A stretch of DNA of 64,000 nt from BCD1 sp965230565 (GCA_965230565.1 CBDDLH010000012.1:558001-622000); one strand, 5' to 3'. Shown: positions 1-9,451, counted from the stretch's first letter. The notes: generated from the sequence alone by a model not told the origin. Program-made: numbers and translations.

Positions 1-609
1 TGGGGCCAGGGTGACTTCCCGTTCTATTTTGTGCAATTATCCAGTTTTAATGAACATAACGGTAACAGCAATAAAGGCAGTAAATGGGCGGAGCTCAGAG
101 AAGCTCAAACGCAGGCTTTACAAACGGTTCCAAAAACCGGGATGTGTGTTACTACGGATATTGGAAACGCTGATGACATTCATCCTACCAATAAACAAGA
201 TGTGGGAAAAAGGCTTGCAGCCATTGCTTTAAATCAGGTTTATAAAAAGGATATTGTCTTTAGCGGTCCTATCTATAAATCGATGGAAGTAAAGGAAAAG
301 AAAATTGTTATAACTTTTGATCATATTGGAAGCGGACTCACAACTCCGGATAAATATGGTTATCTCCGAGGGTTTGAAATAGCGGGGAAAGATAAAGTTT
401 TTCATTTTGCGAAAGCACATATCCGGAACAACAAAGTCGTTGTTTACCATGAAAGCATAACTGCTCCTGTGGCTGTTCGTTTCGGTTGGGCCGACGATGC
501 TGGTGAATGTAACCTCTATAATGTTGAATCGTTTCCGGCTTCTCCTTTTAGAACCGATGATTGGCCACTTATTACAAAGGACGAAAGTTATTTTATTGAG
601 GTGAAATAA
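1..609 (+). CDS. Sialate O-acetylesterase-like protein, C-terminal part (cut by the window edge)
   Basis: The reading frame is open from base 1, so the gene starts upstream of the window. The visible 202 residues begin with WGQGDFPFYFVQL and continue through W-ELREAQ, a TDIG segment and DDIHPTNKQDVGKRLA. These are the conserved C-terminal blocks of the SASA/SGNH sialate O-acetylesterases. The D and H of DIHP (D codon near base 175) are the catalytic acid and base of SGNH esterases; the nucleophile serine lies upstream and cannot be checked. The family removes O-acetyl groups from sialic acids or other acylated sugars in the periplasm or outside the cell. The C-terminus (ESYFIEVK) ends normally, with no T9SS sorting domain. 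Family assignment is secure; the substrate is not known. Confidence 0.85.
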   Translation, partial: WGQGDFPFYFVQLSSFNEHNGNSNKGSKWAELREAQTQALQTVPKTGMCVTTDIGNADDIHPTNKQDVGKRLAAIALNQVYKKDIVFSGPIYKSMEVKEKKIVITFDHIGSGLTTPDKYGYLRGFEIAGKDKVFHFAKAHIRNNKVVVYHESITAPVAVRFGWADDAGECNLYNVESFPASPFRTDDWPLITKDESYFIEVK

Positions 610-1030
610 GGTGAACATTTGGGTTTGATTTTTATTGGTGAGTGTCTCATCCTCAACCCTGTTTTGCTCAAATTCGAAGCATCACTGCCGATCATTTTTT
701 AGTGTTTTACCGTTTATCCGTCTTGTATAAATAACTGTTTGTTTGGAGGAATACCTTCCAACGAAAAGGAAGCATATCCAAAAAAGTCCATCTTCGTAAC
801 CAAGTCTTTGACACCGTCTGGCACCTTTAGCTGTTTTTTTTTTTCTCATAAAAATCTTCAAATCAGATAAGAGCGGAATCGCCCCCGGGTGCCCCTATAT
901 TTGTGTCAACGAAACAACAAAGAATTTCTAAAATTGAAAAATAAGATATGAGGTAAATATACAATTGAGTTTTGAGGGATATCAGTTCTCTCGCTCTGAA
1001 GTTTATTTATTAATCAAAAAAATCTTTCCC
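610..1030. other. Intergenic region with a -7 element
   Basis: This 421-base gap has no convincing gene. A Bacteroidota -7 element, TATATTTG, lies at 896-903 and could drive the DUF4382 gene, but no clear TTTG sits 19-21 bases upstream. The open frame extends upstream of 1031 only through a TTG at 965, and ATG at 1031 gives a proper lipoprotein signal, so the leader is probably about 120 bases. A T-run at 833-843 has no stable stem in front of it. Confidence 0.4.
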
Positions 1031-2008
1031 ATGAGTTTACAAAAAGTTTTGAATTTGAAAGGGGTTTTATTATTAGCGCTTTCACTGATGTTTACAAGTT
1101 GTTCCAAAGATGATATGCCAGATGAAACTACAGGAGAAGTAGCCTTTGAAATGACGGATGCTCCCATTGACGACACCAATGTTAAAGGCGTTTTCGTGAC
1201 TGTTGTTGCTGTGACCGTTGATGGAGAAGCTATTAGTGATTTCCAGGGAGCTGCCACCATTGACCTTATGGCTTACCAAAACGGTAATACTAAAGCACTC
1301 GGCCTGGCCAATCTGGAGGCAGGAACTTATAGCCAGGTTGGACTTGTCCTCGATTATGACATGGATGCCAGCGGTAATTCTCCGGGCTGTTATGTCTTAA
1401 CCAATGACAATGCAAAACACGAACTTCAGGCCACGGCCAGTTCAACGAATGAAATTATCCTAAATGCTTCTGACTTTGAAGTGGAGGAGAATAGTACCAG
1501 TAAAATGGTCATAGACTTTGATATTCGTAAAGCTATTGCTGCCGAGGCGAATAGTTCAAATGAAGATCAATACAATTTTGTGACCGATTCGGAATTGAAA
1601 AGTTCTCTACGATTGGTGAAAAAAGAAGAGTCTTCAGCCATGGAAGGCGAAGTTGCGGATAATTTAGGCGTGGCCGGTGACAGGATTGTGGTTTACGCTT
1701 ACAAAAAGGGAACTTTTAATGAAGCTACTGAAGCATCAGGTCAGGGACAGAGCCAGATATGGTTTAAAAATGCCGTGACAAGTGCTGTAGTGGCACAAGA
1801 CGGAAGTTATAATCTGTCGTTTCTGGAAGAAGGAGAATATGAGTTGCATTTTGTCGGCTACGAAGATTCAGATAATGATGGAAAAATGGAAGTAAAAGGA
1901 AAACTACAAGTGTCGGCAACAGGCGTACTGGATATTTTAGGTATTCAATTAAGCAGTGCTGCCCAGGTAAGTATCGACGTTGCGGTTTTGGCGGTTATTC
2001 CCTTTTAA
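1031..2008 (+). CDS. DUF4382 domain lipoprotein
   Basis: A 325-aa protein with a lipoprotein signal: a hydrophobic run from residue 12, lipobox FTSC, lipidated Cys24, then an acidic SKDD tether that suggests export to the outer membrane. Residues about 36-175 match DUF4382: GEVAFEMTDAP at the start, then IDLMAYQNG and LEAGTYSQVGL. The family is common in Bacteroidota and is of unknown function. The remaining 150 residues form a beta-rich module with a carboxypeptidase-regulatory-like look (GSYNLSFLEEGEYELHF). ATG 1031 was chosen because the longer frame would place 22 polar residues before the signal peptide. It stands alone between intergenic gaps, so there is no operon context. Confidence 0.8.
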   Translation: MSLQKVLNLKGVLLLALSLMFTSCSKDDMPDETTGEVAFEMTDAPIDDTNVKGVFVTVVAVTVDGEAISDFQGAATIDLMAYQNGNTKALGLANLEAGTYSQVGLVLDYDMDASGNSPGCYVLTNDNAKHELQATASSTNEIILNASDFEVEENSTSKMVIDFDIRKAIAAEANSSNEDQYNFVTDSELKSSLRLVKKEESSAMEGEVADNLGVAGDRIVVYAYKKGTFNEATEASGQGQSQIWFKNAVTSAVVAQDGSYNLSFLEEGEYELHFVGYEDSDNDGKMEVKGKLQVSATGVLDILGIQLSSAAQVSIDVAVLAVIPF

Positions 2009-2070
2009 ACTATTCCCAGAGGTCATAATCCCATAAGTTTTATACCCAAGTACTTATTTATATAATCCCC

Positions 2071-2122
2071 ACAGTGGAAAAGATGTGACGATTCTGAAAA
2101 GTGGAATCGTCACCTCCACTGT
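2071..2122. other. Nested two-tier hairpin
   Basis: An outer 8-bp stem (ACAGTGGA 2071-2078 with TCCACTGT 2115-2122) encloses a 10-bp stem (GTGACGATTC 2085-2094 with GAATCGTCAC 2104-2113). The two are separated by a 6-base bulge on one side and 1 base on the other. No T-run follows, so it is not a standard intrinsic terminator. It lies 62 bases after the DUF4382 stop and may be a 3' end structure or a protein site. Confidence 0.6.
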
Positions 2123-2195
2123 AACTGACATGATGAAAGCACGGTATTGCCGCTATTCGGAATAAACTGCCCCACTTTCGCTTAGTCTCCGCATA

Positions 2196-2226
2196 TTTGA
2201 AAAGCAGATCAAAATAACTAAGTTTG
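2196..2226 (+). promoter_or_regulatory. Consensus Bacteroidota promoter for the 2289 gene
   Basis: TTTG at 2196-2199, a 19-base spacer and TAAGTTTG at 2219-2226 match the TTTG/TAnnTTTG consensus of the Bacteroidota primary sigma factor. Transcription would start near 2233, giving a leader of about 55 bases before ATG 2289. Confidence 0.65.
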
Positions 2227-2288
2227 TAGACTTAAACAGTCGGTCAAAATTTCACTTTTCGAAATGTGAGACTAAAAATAAGTTTGCA

Positions 2289-3800
2289 ATGTTGCTAATT
2301 GAGAAGGTGGTAAAACTTTTGGATGATTTTCATTTTGAAATCTTTAGAGAGCATGTAAAGCATTTGAGCATTCGTTCCTACTACCCGCTGGTTCTCCTGG
2401 ATGTCATTGACCGAAGTAGTTTTGATGACCAGCCTATTGAAAAACTCTGCCGGGATGTTTACGGGGAGTATGATGAAAATACTCACAAGAAGTTTATCCA
2501 GCTTGCTCATTATACATTTAGGCTGACATCGTTTTTGGCAAAGAATTATCCGGATTATCTGTTTCACAATATCTCCAGGGTTCAACATTTGATCAATAGC
2601 GGGAAATCCGTTCAGGGGATACAACTTTTGGAAACCCTCATTGAAGTGGCGGCTAAAGTGGAAGACAGGAATACGGAAAATGTCGCTCAGCAGATAATGG
2701 CCCAGCATCAGATCCTGACGGAGAAAAGGGCGGCGGCCATGAAAAATTTTGAAAGGGTCGAATGGCTGGAAAACCAGCTGAGAGATGCTTCCGAAATCCA
2801 GCGATATATGCATACGCATCACGCATTGAGAGGATCAAATCCAATATCAAAGGAAAACCTGGAAGAACATTTTTCTTTCTTTGAAAAATTTGCTGATTCT
2901 GAAAGTTTTTATGTCAGATTTTTACAAAAGTGTGCCACTTTTTTCTTCCTGCACCTCGCAAGAGATCATAAATTTTACTCGGAAGAAATATTTAATGGCA
3001 TCATAGCATTGAAAGAAGATTACGAGAAAAACGAACACATTATTTTTCCGTATTTGGCTGATTATATTCACGTACTTAATTTTTTAAAATTGCATCATTT
3101 TATCCAGATCGCCTCCAAAGAAATGGTTTCCGACCAGATCCCTGAGTTAATCAGCAAAGGGAAAGAGTTGCTGTTCTGGAAGAGCTATTTTAACATAACT
3201 GAATTTTCATCCATTGTCATTCTGGCTAATTTTTATGCCAATAATTATTTTTTCAGTTACCAGGAAAACCATTTGACAAATATACCTCAGGATGTCAATG
3301 AAAATTTCGGACTGCTCAAGAAAAGGTGTGAAGCGATTCTGGATGATGAGCATTTTCGCGAAAAATTTATCACCCGTTATATAAACCTTTCAACGGTATA
3401 TGCGCTTTTGCTCTGTTGTGGAAATCAGGAGGATATAAAAAAATCCACTCAGATCCTGGAAGGCTTGTTGATCAATTATCAGCAAATCCCGTTTTACGGG
3501 GTGACCGACTCCATTTACTCGATTCTCATTCTCGGTTATTTTTGTCTGAATGAATATGAAAGTGTAGATAAATGGTTCAGGAGATTTAAAAAGAACCTTA
3601 AAGACAAAACGGTTACTCCCGATAATGACTATCTGATACAGAGCATCTTTTACATCTCTAAATGGCTGGATACCCGAAGAAACCAATACGTTAAAAAACT
3701 CGAAGGGTTATCCAAACAATATCCCGAAGAGAAATTGAATAATGTAAAAAACAACATCAGACCTATTATCCAATATTACAATATCCCGGTTTCAATCTAA
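2289..3800 (+). CDS. Uncharacterised helical protein, 503 aa
   Basis: I do not recognise this protein. It has no signal peptide or membrane segment, so it is probably cytoplasmic. It reads as almost entirely alpha-helical, with amphipathic heptad-like stretches (for example IQLLETLIEVAAKVEDRN, residues about 115-135) and a pattern like irregular TPR or other helical-repeat scaffolds. No catalytic motif is visible. The N-terminal half has an unusual run of aromatic and basic residues (HFEIFREHVKHLSIRSYY). It has its own consensus promoter. The next gene starts 42 bases after its stop and encodes an exported protein, so any co-transcription does not hint at function. Similar-looking orphan helical proteins occur in Saprospiria, but this is an impression rather than a search result. 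Confidence 0.7.
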   Translation: MLLIEKVVKLLDDFHFEIFREHVKHLSIRSYYPLVLLDVIDRSSFDDQPIEKLCRDVYGEYDENTHKKFIQLAHYTFRLTSFLAKNYPDYLFHNISRVQHLINSGKSVQGIQLLETLIEVAAKVEDRNTENVAQQIMAQHQILTEKRAAAMKNFERVEWLENQLRDASEIQRYMHTHHALRGSNPISKENLEEHFSFFEKFADSESFYVRFLQKCATFFFLHLARDHKFYSEEIFNGIIALKEDYEKNEHIIFPYLADYIHVLNFLKLHHFIQIASKEMVSDQIPELISKGKELLFWKSYFNITEFSSIVILANFYANNYFFSYQENHLTNIPQDVNENFGLLKKRCEAILDDEHFREKFITRYINLSTVYALLLCCGNQEDIKKSTQILEGLLINYQQIPFYGVTDSIYSILILGYFCLNEYESVDKWFRRFKKNLKDKTVTPDNDYLIQSIFYISKWLDTRRNQYVKKLEGLSKQYPEEKLNNVKNNIRPIIQYYNIPVSI

Positions 3801-3842
3801 TTGAATTTTTGCTCAGCTCCGAAAAAAAAGAAAATACAAAGG

Positions 3843-4919
3843 ATGAAGAAGTTAATCCATATCTTGTTTTTTGCCGTATTGTCCTTTACCGGATTCTCGC
3901 AAGCTGTTTTTATCAATGAGATAAATTATCTGCCGGTCAACGATCAGTGGGTCGAAATCGCCGGGCCGACGGGAACGGATCTCACCGGATGGGAAGTCGT
4001 ACTTTATGATAATATCGGAAAGGCTTATGATACCATCCAGTTAAATCAGACCATACCCGTCGGGGAAGGCTGTAACGGTATTGTGATCGTCGACGGATTG
4101 ATATTACTGACTGCTCCGGGCTCTGGTTTGGCGCTGGTGGACGCTTCTCCGGCTGTGGTGAAATATGTTACTTACGGAGGCTCAACGCTAGCCACCGACG
4201 GACCTGCTGCAGGATTGACTTCAGAAAATATAGGTACACAGCTCCTTGACAATATTTCTTTGCAATTGACCGGGACGGGGCTTCTTTATACGGATTTTAT
4301 TTGGGGCTTACCCGGGCTGTCCACAAAAGGATTGGTGAATCTAACCCAAACATTTTTAGATTGCGAAGTGCCATTACCTGTTGAGTTAAACCATTTTTCA
4401 GGAAAAACCAGCGGGAATAATATAGTACTTCAATGGAGCACCTCAAGCGAGAGTAATCACAGTCATTTCAACATAATGTATAGTCCGGATGGTATTGAAT
4501 TCCAAAAGATTGGAACAGTCTATCAACCGGATGTTGAAAGTCAGGAATTCAGAAGATATAATTTCACCTTTACCAACCCTACGAGAGGAAACAATTATTT
4601 CAGGCTCCATCAGATAGATTTAAATAATGAGTCATCCACCAGTGATTTGGTCGTTGTGGAATTCGGGTCTGATAGTGTTCCAATGGTCGTTTATCCGAAT
4701 CCGGCTGCCCATAAAATCCATGTCAGATTGGATCATCAAATCGAAGTTGATTCGATACAACTGACCCTGATTAACAGCCAGGGAACAATCATTAGAAATG
4801 AAAAATTGCCGGCTGATGAATTGTCTGGAATAGATGTTTCAAATCTGAAACCAGGAATGTACATGCTTCGATTGAATGCAGGAAACCTTCAATGGCAGTC
4901 GATTTTTGTAAAACAGTAA
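3843..4919 (+). CDS. T9SS type A secreted protein with a lamin-tail domain
   Basis: A 358-aa protein. Residues 1-20 are a signal peptide (MKKLIHILFF...GFSQ). Residues about 21-165 resemble a lamin-tail domain: VFINEINY, then QWVEIAGPTGTDLTGW, a beta-sandwich found in many secreted bacterial proteins. A linker module typical of Bacteroidota follows (PLPVELNHFSG, then VLQWSTSSESN-HFN). The last 80 residues are a T9SS type A sorting domain, opening with VVYPNPAAHKIHV and closing with LKPGMYMLRL and SIFVKQ. This domain directs export through the type IX system and is usually cleaved at the surface. ATG 3843 was chosen because it starts the signal peptide; the frame itself opens at 3801. A strong terminator follows. 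The ligand is unknown. Confidence 0.85.
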   Translation: MKKLIHILFFAVLSFTGFSQAVFINEINYLPVNDQWVEIAGPTGTDLTGWEVVLYDNIGKAYDTIQLNQTIPVGEGCNGIVIVDGLILLTAPGSGLALVDASPAVVKYVTYGGSTLATDGPAAGLTSENIGTQLLDNISLQLTGTGLLYTDFIWGLPGLSTKGLVNLTQTFLDCEVPLPVELNHFSGKTSGNNIVLQWSTSSESNHSHFNIMYSPDGIEFQKIGTVYQPDVESQEFRRYNFTFTNPTRGNNYFRLHQIDLNNESSTSDLVVVEFGSDSVPMVVYPNPAAHKIHVRLDHQIEVDSIQLTLINSQGTIIRNEKLPADELSGIDVSNLKPGMYMLRLNAGNLQWQSIFVKQ

Positions 4920-4946
4920 ACTGGTTGTTTACTTAAAAGGAGTTTG

Positions 4947-4980
4947 AACCCTCTGGCAAGTCATTGCCAGAGGGTTTTTT
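4947..4980 (+). terminator. Intrinsic terminator after the lamin-tail gene
   Basis: A perfect 13-bp stem (4947-4959 with 4964-4976) with a 4-base GTCA loop runs into a T-run ending at 4980. It lies 28 bases after the stop codon. Confidence 0.9.
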
Positions 4981-5346
4981 GCTTCCATAGGCTGTTTTTT
5001 TGCTCATATGTCGGAGCAAATTTTTTTCTGTCTGCTAATTATTTGACTTATAGTGCTTTAGAAAAAAGGGTTCGACAAATTTTTGGCCGTAAATGCATTT
5101 TGTGCAAAATAAACTATTGATTGTTTTGTATATAAATGGTCTTTTTGGAATAAAAATTCGATTGTAGTTTTTGTGGAAAAAACGACTAAGGTATTTCTTT
5201 GCTCATCTTTTGTCCACAATCACACCTTCCCGTTTTAGCGGTTCCGCGCCTCCATATTTGTATCGTAATTCAAATCAATAATTGTTTAACCAAGGAGTTC
5301 TGGAACCGAAATATGAAATAGAACTCTCCATTTAATTGTTCTCAAA
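4981..5346. other. AT-rich intergenic region upstream of the subtilisin gene
   Basis: This 366-base AT-rich stretch has no gene. A -7-like CATATTTG at 5253-5260 departs from TAnnTTTG at the first base and lacks a well-placed TTTG upstream. If used, it would start transcription near 5267, about 80 bases before ATG 5347. Confidence 0.35.
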
Positions 5347-8076
5347 ATGAAAAAGTTTATAATTTTTGTACTGGCAATTTCTTTAATCACTTTCGCAAAA
5401 GGGCAAACCACCATAGGTAGCCAGCTGGAGCAGACTTTGGCCCAGGGATCTGCTAACCCTCTCGAAATTGTAGTTACCTTCCACGGAGACAACGCTCCTT
5501 CTGCAGCAGACCTCGATCTATTGGGCAATATCGGGATCACCCAGGGTTTATTGCTCAATGAGCTCCCCATAGCCGGGGTTATTGCTACCCCAGATCAAAT
5601 AAACGCACTTATCAATGAATCTTCCGTCAGGTCGGTTTTTCTGAATTATCAGTTAAATTATGACAACCATCAGGCAACTCAAATAACGGGAGTCAACCGG
5701 GTTCGGACAGATCCTGTAATTATTTCGCAAAATGGGGGACTTCCTCTAACAGGCAAAGGCATCGGAGTCGTCGTCAATGATAGCGGTGTCGATGGCACTC
5801 ATCCGGATTTGAAACTTGGTGAGAATCTCGTTCAGAATGTTAGCGCCATTCAAAACCTGAATGCCTATTCGGAAATATTACCTTATACGCCGATAGAAAA
5901 CGTTCCTAATACCGATGCGACCGGTGGCCACGGAACACACGTTGCCGGAACGGTAGGCGGAACGGGAATGGCTTCTCAGGGGTTATATGAGGGTGTCGCT
6001 CCCGGAGCTGACCTGATAGGTTACGGAGCCGGAGCCGGGTTATTCCTGCTGGATGTTTTGTCCGCTTTTGATTATGCTATTGTAAAACAAAGTCTCTATG
6101 GTATTCGGGTAATTACCAACTCGTGGGGAACTACAGGTGATTCAGGCACCGCCTTCAACCCGAATGATCCGATCAACATTGCCACCAAAAAATGCACTGA
6201 TCGCAATATTGTGGTTGTTTTTTCAGCCGGAAATTCCGGTTCTTCCAGCGGTACCATCTCCGGAAATTATAAAAAAGCACCCTGGGTGATCTGTGTAGCG
6301 GCAGGGGACAAGGCCGGTGAATTGACCGATTTTTCTTCCAGAGGTACACCGGGTGTCGGTGGTACGGTAACCGTAGACGGTCAGACCTTTACCTGGGAAG
6401 ATCGTCCGACAATTACTTCTCCCGGAAAAACAATTATTTCCACAAGAGCTATTTCTCCTGTTGGTCTGTTGAGTACAGAGCAGGATATTGAAATTATTGA
6501 ACCTGCTTACCTGCCTTATTACACCACTCTGGATGGTACCTCAATGGCAGCCCCACATGTGGCTGGGATAGTAGCGCTCTTGCTTGAGGCGGATCCTACT
6601 TTAACTCCATATGAGGTGAAACATATCATTCAGCAGACTGCCACAAACATTCCGGGCCGAAAGGGGTGGGAAGTTGGAGCAGGCTATGTAAATGCCTATG
6701 CCGCCGTCAATTATGTGATGGGTAACGGAAGTAATTATTATGGTAGTACTGTCAATCTGTTCGACAGTTTTAACAGCAATGTGAATACAGCAAGCGCCAC
6801 GGAGCCATTTACCGTAGAATATTTTCCCGGTGATGCTGATCAGTTGACCTTTGATGTGAATTCCGGTGTTACCGCATTGGAAGTCAAAACCAATATCACC
6901 GGAATTTTAGGAGAAACCGGCAACCTGTTGAACCTGGTATTGTATTCCCCCAGCGGTGTCAGACACAGTGCGGGTATCCCTGTTGCTTTTACATTGTATA
7001 CAGGCAGAGGTGTGAGTGTCGCCGATCCGGAACCGGGAGAATGGACTTTAAGTATCGAAGGGTTGGATGGGCTCGGTTTGCCGGAAACGGTTACGGGTAG
7101 CATTACCCAAAGTTTTATTACTAATACCTCAGGATTGAATGACGTCATCGGGCATCAAAATGAATCTTCCATTAAGCTGGCCATCAGCAGGCGTCTGATG
7201 GATGGAAAAAATGGTGCTTTTGCTCCGGATGATCTGCTGACAAGGATGGAAATGGCCAAATATCTCATGATGGGACAAGGTGTTCGCCAGTCACTGGGCG
7301 GGAATGGTTCCATTATGTTTCCCGGAATGTATGGTCAGGAGAAATTGATTGCGGAATCTGTAATGGCTACCGGAGCAGCACTAAAAGACGCCGAGCTCGA
7401 TAATAATGGATTGATGGTGATGTCCGGAAATGGTTTTAATTCTGATGGAACGGTCACACGAGCAGAGCTTGCGTATGCCATGGCCCAGAGTCTTGGATTG
7501 CAGGAGTATGCCAATTCCCTGCAAGGTAACGATGTGACGGTTGATGTCAACGGAGAAACGGTTGAAGTGGAAGATGCTGATGCCATTCCAGGATATCTAA
7601 GAGGCTATGTTCAGGCTGCTCTGAACCTGAATCTCATCAATGTAACGTACTCTATTACTCAGAATCCTTTTGGTTTAGGGTTTACCATTCATGCTCATTT
7701 CAACCCCAATGAGGAGATTACCAGGCTGGAATACGCCATCGTGGTGACCAGAACATTTGAGCAGTGGCAAAATCCTGCTGTTCTTGAAATGTCAGCACCA
7801 GTCAATAGTAATATAAATCCTATTGGTGACCTTGCTGTTTTTCCAAATCCTTGTACCAAACGGGTTTCTATTTGCACCAACGGAATTGAGGAGGAAACAC
7901 ATGGAACAATTTTACTTTTTAATGCTAACGGGCAAAATGTTTTTGCTGCAGAGCAAATGATGATTCCCAATGGAATAATTGAATTGAATGTGGATGATTA
8001 CCCAAGAGGTACTTATTTATTGAGAGTATCAACAGCCGAAGGTCATCCAATGACCAAAAAGCTGATTTTGAAATAA
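5347..8076 (+). CDS. Subtilisin-family (S8) serine protease with SLH-like repeats and a T9SS type A domain
   Basis: A 909-aa secreted protease. Residues 1-20 are the signal peptide. Residues about 21-105 resemble an inhibitor-I9-like propeptide. The S8 domain (about 130-455) has an intact triad: Asp145 (NDSGVDGTHPDL), His195 (GGHGTHVAG) and Ser399 (DGTSMAAPHVAG), with the oxyanion Asn296 in SAGNSG. Residues 480-590 form a beta-sandwich of the kind that often follows bacterial subtilisins. Residues about 598-645, 663-722 and 741-805 look like three S-layer-homology (SLH) repeats (for example FAPDDLLTRMEMAKYL and TVTRAELAYAMAQSL). The last 80 residues are a T9SS type A sorting domain (VFPNPCTKRV to KKLILK). 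SLH modules are unusual in a protein that also carries a T9SS signal. A strong terminator follows. Confidence 0.92.
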   Translation: MKKFIIFVLAISLITFAKGQTTIGSQLEQTLAQGSANPLEIVVTFHGDNAPSAADLDLLGNIGITQGLLLNELPIAGVIATPDQINALINESSVRSVFLNYQLNYDNHQATQITGVNRVRTDPVIISQNGGLPLTGKGIGVVVNDSGVDGTHPDLKLGENLVQNVSAIQNLNAYSEILPYTPIENVPNTDATGGHGTHVAGTVGGTGMASQGLYEGVAPGADLIGYGAGAGLFLLDVLSAFDYAIVKQSLYGIRVITNSWGTTGDSGTAFNPNDPINIATKKCTDRNIVVVFSAGNSGSSSGTISGNYKKAPWVICVAAGDKAGELTDFSSRGTPGVGGTVTVDGQTFTWEDRPTITSPGKTIISTRAISPVGLLSTEQDIEIIEPAYLPYYTTLDGTSMAAPHVAGIVALLLEADPTLTPYEVKHIIQQTATNIPGRKGWEVGAGYVNAYAAVNYVMGNGSNYYGSTVNLFDSFNSNVNTASATEPFTVEYFPGDADQLTFDVNSGVTALEVKTNITGILGETGNLLNLVLYSPSGVRHSAGIPVAFTLYTGRGVSVADPEPGEWTLSIEGLDGLGLPETVTGSITQSFITNTSGLNDVIGHQNESSIKLAISRRLMDGKNGAFAPDDLLTRMEMAKYLMMGQGVRQSLGGNGSIMFPGMYGQEKLIAESVMATGAALKDAELDNNGLMVMSGNGFNSDGTVTRAELAYAMAQSLGLQEYANSLQGNDVTVDVNGETVEVEDADAIPGYLRGYVQAALNLNLINVTYSITQNPFGLGFTIHAHFNPNEEITRLEYAIVVTRTFEQWQNPAVLEMSAPVNSNINPIGDLAVFPNPCTKRVSICTNGIEEETHGTILLFNANGQNVFAAEQMMIPNGIIELNVDDYPRGTYLLRVSTAEGHPMTKKLILK

Positions 8077-8099
8077 GTTTAAACCATAGCCAACATACT

Positions 8100-8140
8100 C
8101 ATGAGCCCTTTCCGGCTTTACCGGAGGGCTCATGTTTTTT
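8100..8140 (+). terminator. Intrinsic terminator after the subtilisin gene
   Basis: A 10-bp stem (CATGAGCCCT 8100-8109 with AGGGCTCATG 8125-8134), extended inside by CCGG/CCGG (8112-8115 with 8121-8124), runs into a T-run ending at 8140. It begins 23 bases after the stop codon. Confidence 0.9.
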
Positions 8141-8170
8141 CAACCCTGAATTCTAAAACAAACCCGGATC

Positions 8171-9451
8171 ATGAAAAAAATATTTGGCCTTTTCTTGTTG
8201 TGTTTCACCATGTATACTGTTGTTGCCCAGGAGGCATTCGAAGAAATATTTGACCTGACGACCGGCAGTTTGAATGCTCAAAATGGCTGGACTGGAGACC
8301 AGCTGTTTCTGGTAGTAGATGACGATATGAGTCTGCCGAATTATCTATTCCAGAATAGTGAAAATAAGGTGGTGAACATACAGTCCTCCGGAGGGACTAT
8401 TTGCAGGAGTAATGCTTTGACCAATCCTTTAATCACCGGTACTGCCTATTTATCATTTCTGGCCAAGATCACCGATAAAAATAACCTCCCGGCTTCGGAA
8501 GATTATCAGGTCGGTATTGGCAAAACCATATTTGATAACAATTTTGTCGGTGCAGGCTTTTTCAGGGACGATAATAACGGAGGAGTCATCAAAGCGTCTT
8601 GTATCACCGGCAATGTTGTGGATTGGGTCAGTAGCACTCAGACTTTTGTGGAGAATACGGTTTATCATGTGGTGCTTAAGTACCAATTTAATTTATTGGA
8701 CAATGACAGCGTATTTGTTTTTATTGCAGACAATATTCCAGGTGCTGAACCTTCTGTTCCGTTGTTGAAAACTAAAGTGACAGGAACGGGTATTCTCGAT
8801 AATATTGGCTCAGTAATTTTGAATGCGCCCCAGGACAGCAGTGATGTTTTGCTGGTTGACGGGATCTTTTTGGGGCCAACATGGAGCGGATTCAGTTCTA
8901 CACTTCCGGTCGAGTTTGGGAATTTTTACGGTCATCAGGTAAGATCTGCAGTTCACTTGTCCTGGCAAACACTCACCGAAATCAATAATCAGTTTTTTAT
9001 CGTAGAAAGAAGTAATGACGGTCAGGCTTTTGATGCAATCGGGCAAATGCAGGCAACGGGAGATAGTCAATTCAGGGTTGATTATGAATTCATTGACAAA
9101 AAGCCGTTAGAGGGACCAAATTATTATCGCTTGAAGCAAATGGATTTTGATGGTAATAATACCTACAGTAAGACCATTGTCGTTAACGTTGACTCATTAA
9201 AACCCAATATAAGCATCTACCCGAATCCCGCTACTGAATGGGTAATTATTCAAATACCCGAAGCACTGCAACATTCGACCATTGATATTTCCTTTTTTGA
9301 TGCGTCAGGGAGGAAGATCCATCAGGTGATAAGTCATGAAAAACACTTGATAAAGGTTTCGGCAGACAATTTGAAAGCAGGTATAATTTTCATTAAAGCA
9401 TACCTTGGACAGAATGAAGTTTTCTCACAAAAATTGCTGGTCAAAAAATAG
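8171..9451 (+). CDS. T9SS type A secreted protein with a jelly-roll-like domain
   Basis: A 426-aa exported protein. Residues 1-20 are a signal peptide ending AYTVVAQ-like (YTVVAQ). Residues about 25-240 form a beta-rich domain that reads like a concanavalin/LamG-type jelly roll (TAYLSFLAKITD, YQVGIGKT, VYHVVLKYQF, then a VDGIFLGP end). A standard Bacteroidota linker follows (STLPVEFGNFYGH, LSWQTLTEINNQFFIVERS). The last 80 residues are a type A T9SS sorting domain (ISIYPNPATEWVII to FSQKLLVKK). It lies 30 bases after the terminator of the protease gene and shares that gene's secretion route. It is probably a surface or released binding protein; the ligand is unknown. Confidence 0.82.
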   Translation: MKKIFGLFLLCFTMYTVVAQEAFEEIFDLTTGSLNAQNGWTGDQLFLVVDDDMSLPNYLFQNSENKVVNIQSSGGTICRSNALTNPLITGTAYLSFLAKITDKNNLPASEDYQVGIGKTIFDNNFVGAGFFRDDNNGGVIKASCITGNVVDWVSSTQTFVENTVYHVVLKYQFNLLDNDSVFVFIADNIPGAEPSVPLLKTKVTGTGILDNIGSVILNAPQDSSDVLLVDGIFLGPTWSGFSSTLPVEFGNFYGHQVRSAVHLSWQTLTEINNQFFIVERSNDGQAFDAIGQMQATGDSQFRVDYEFIDKKPLEGPNYYRLKQMDFDGNNTYSKTIVVNVDSLKPNISIYPNPATEWVIIQIPEALQHSTIDISFFDASGRKIHQVISHEKHLIKVSADNLKAGIIFIKAYLGQNEVFSQKLLVKK

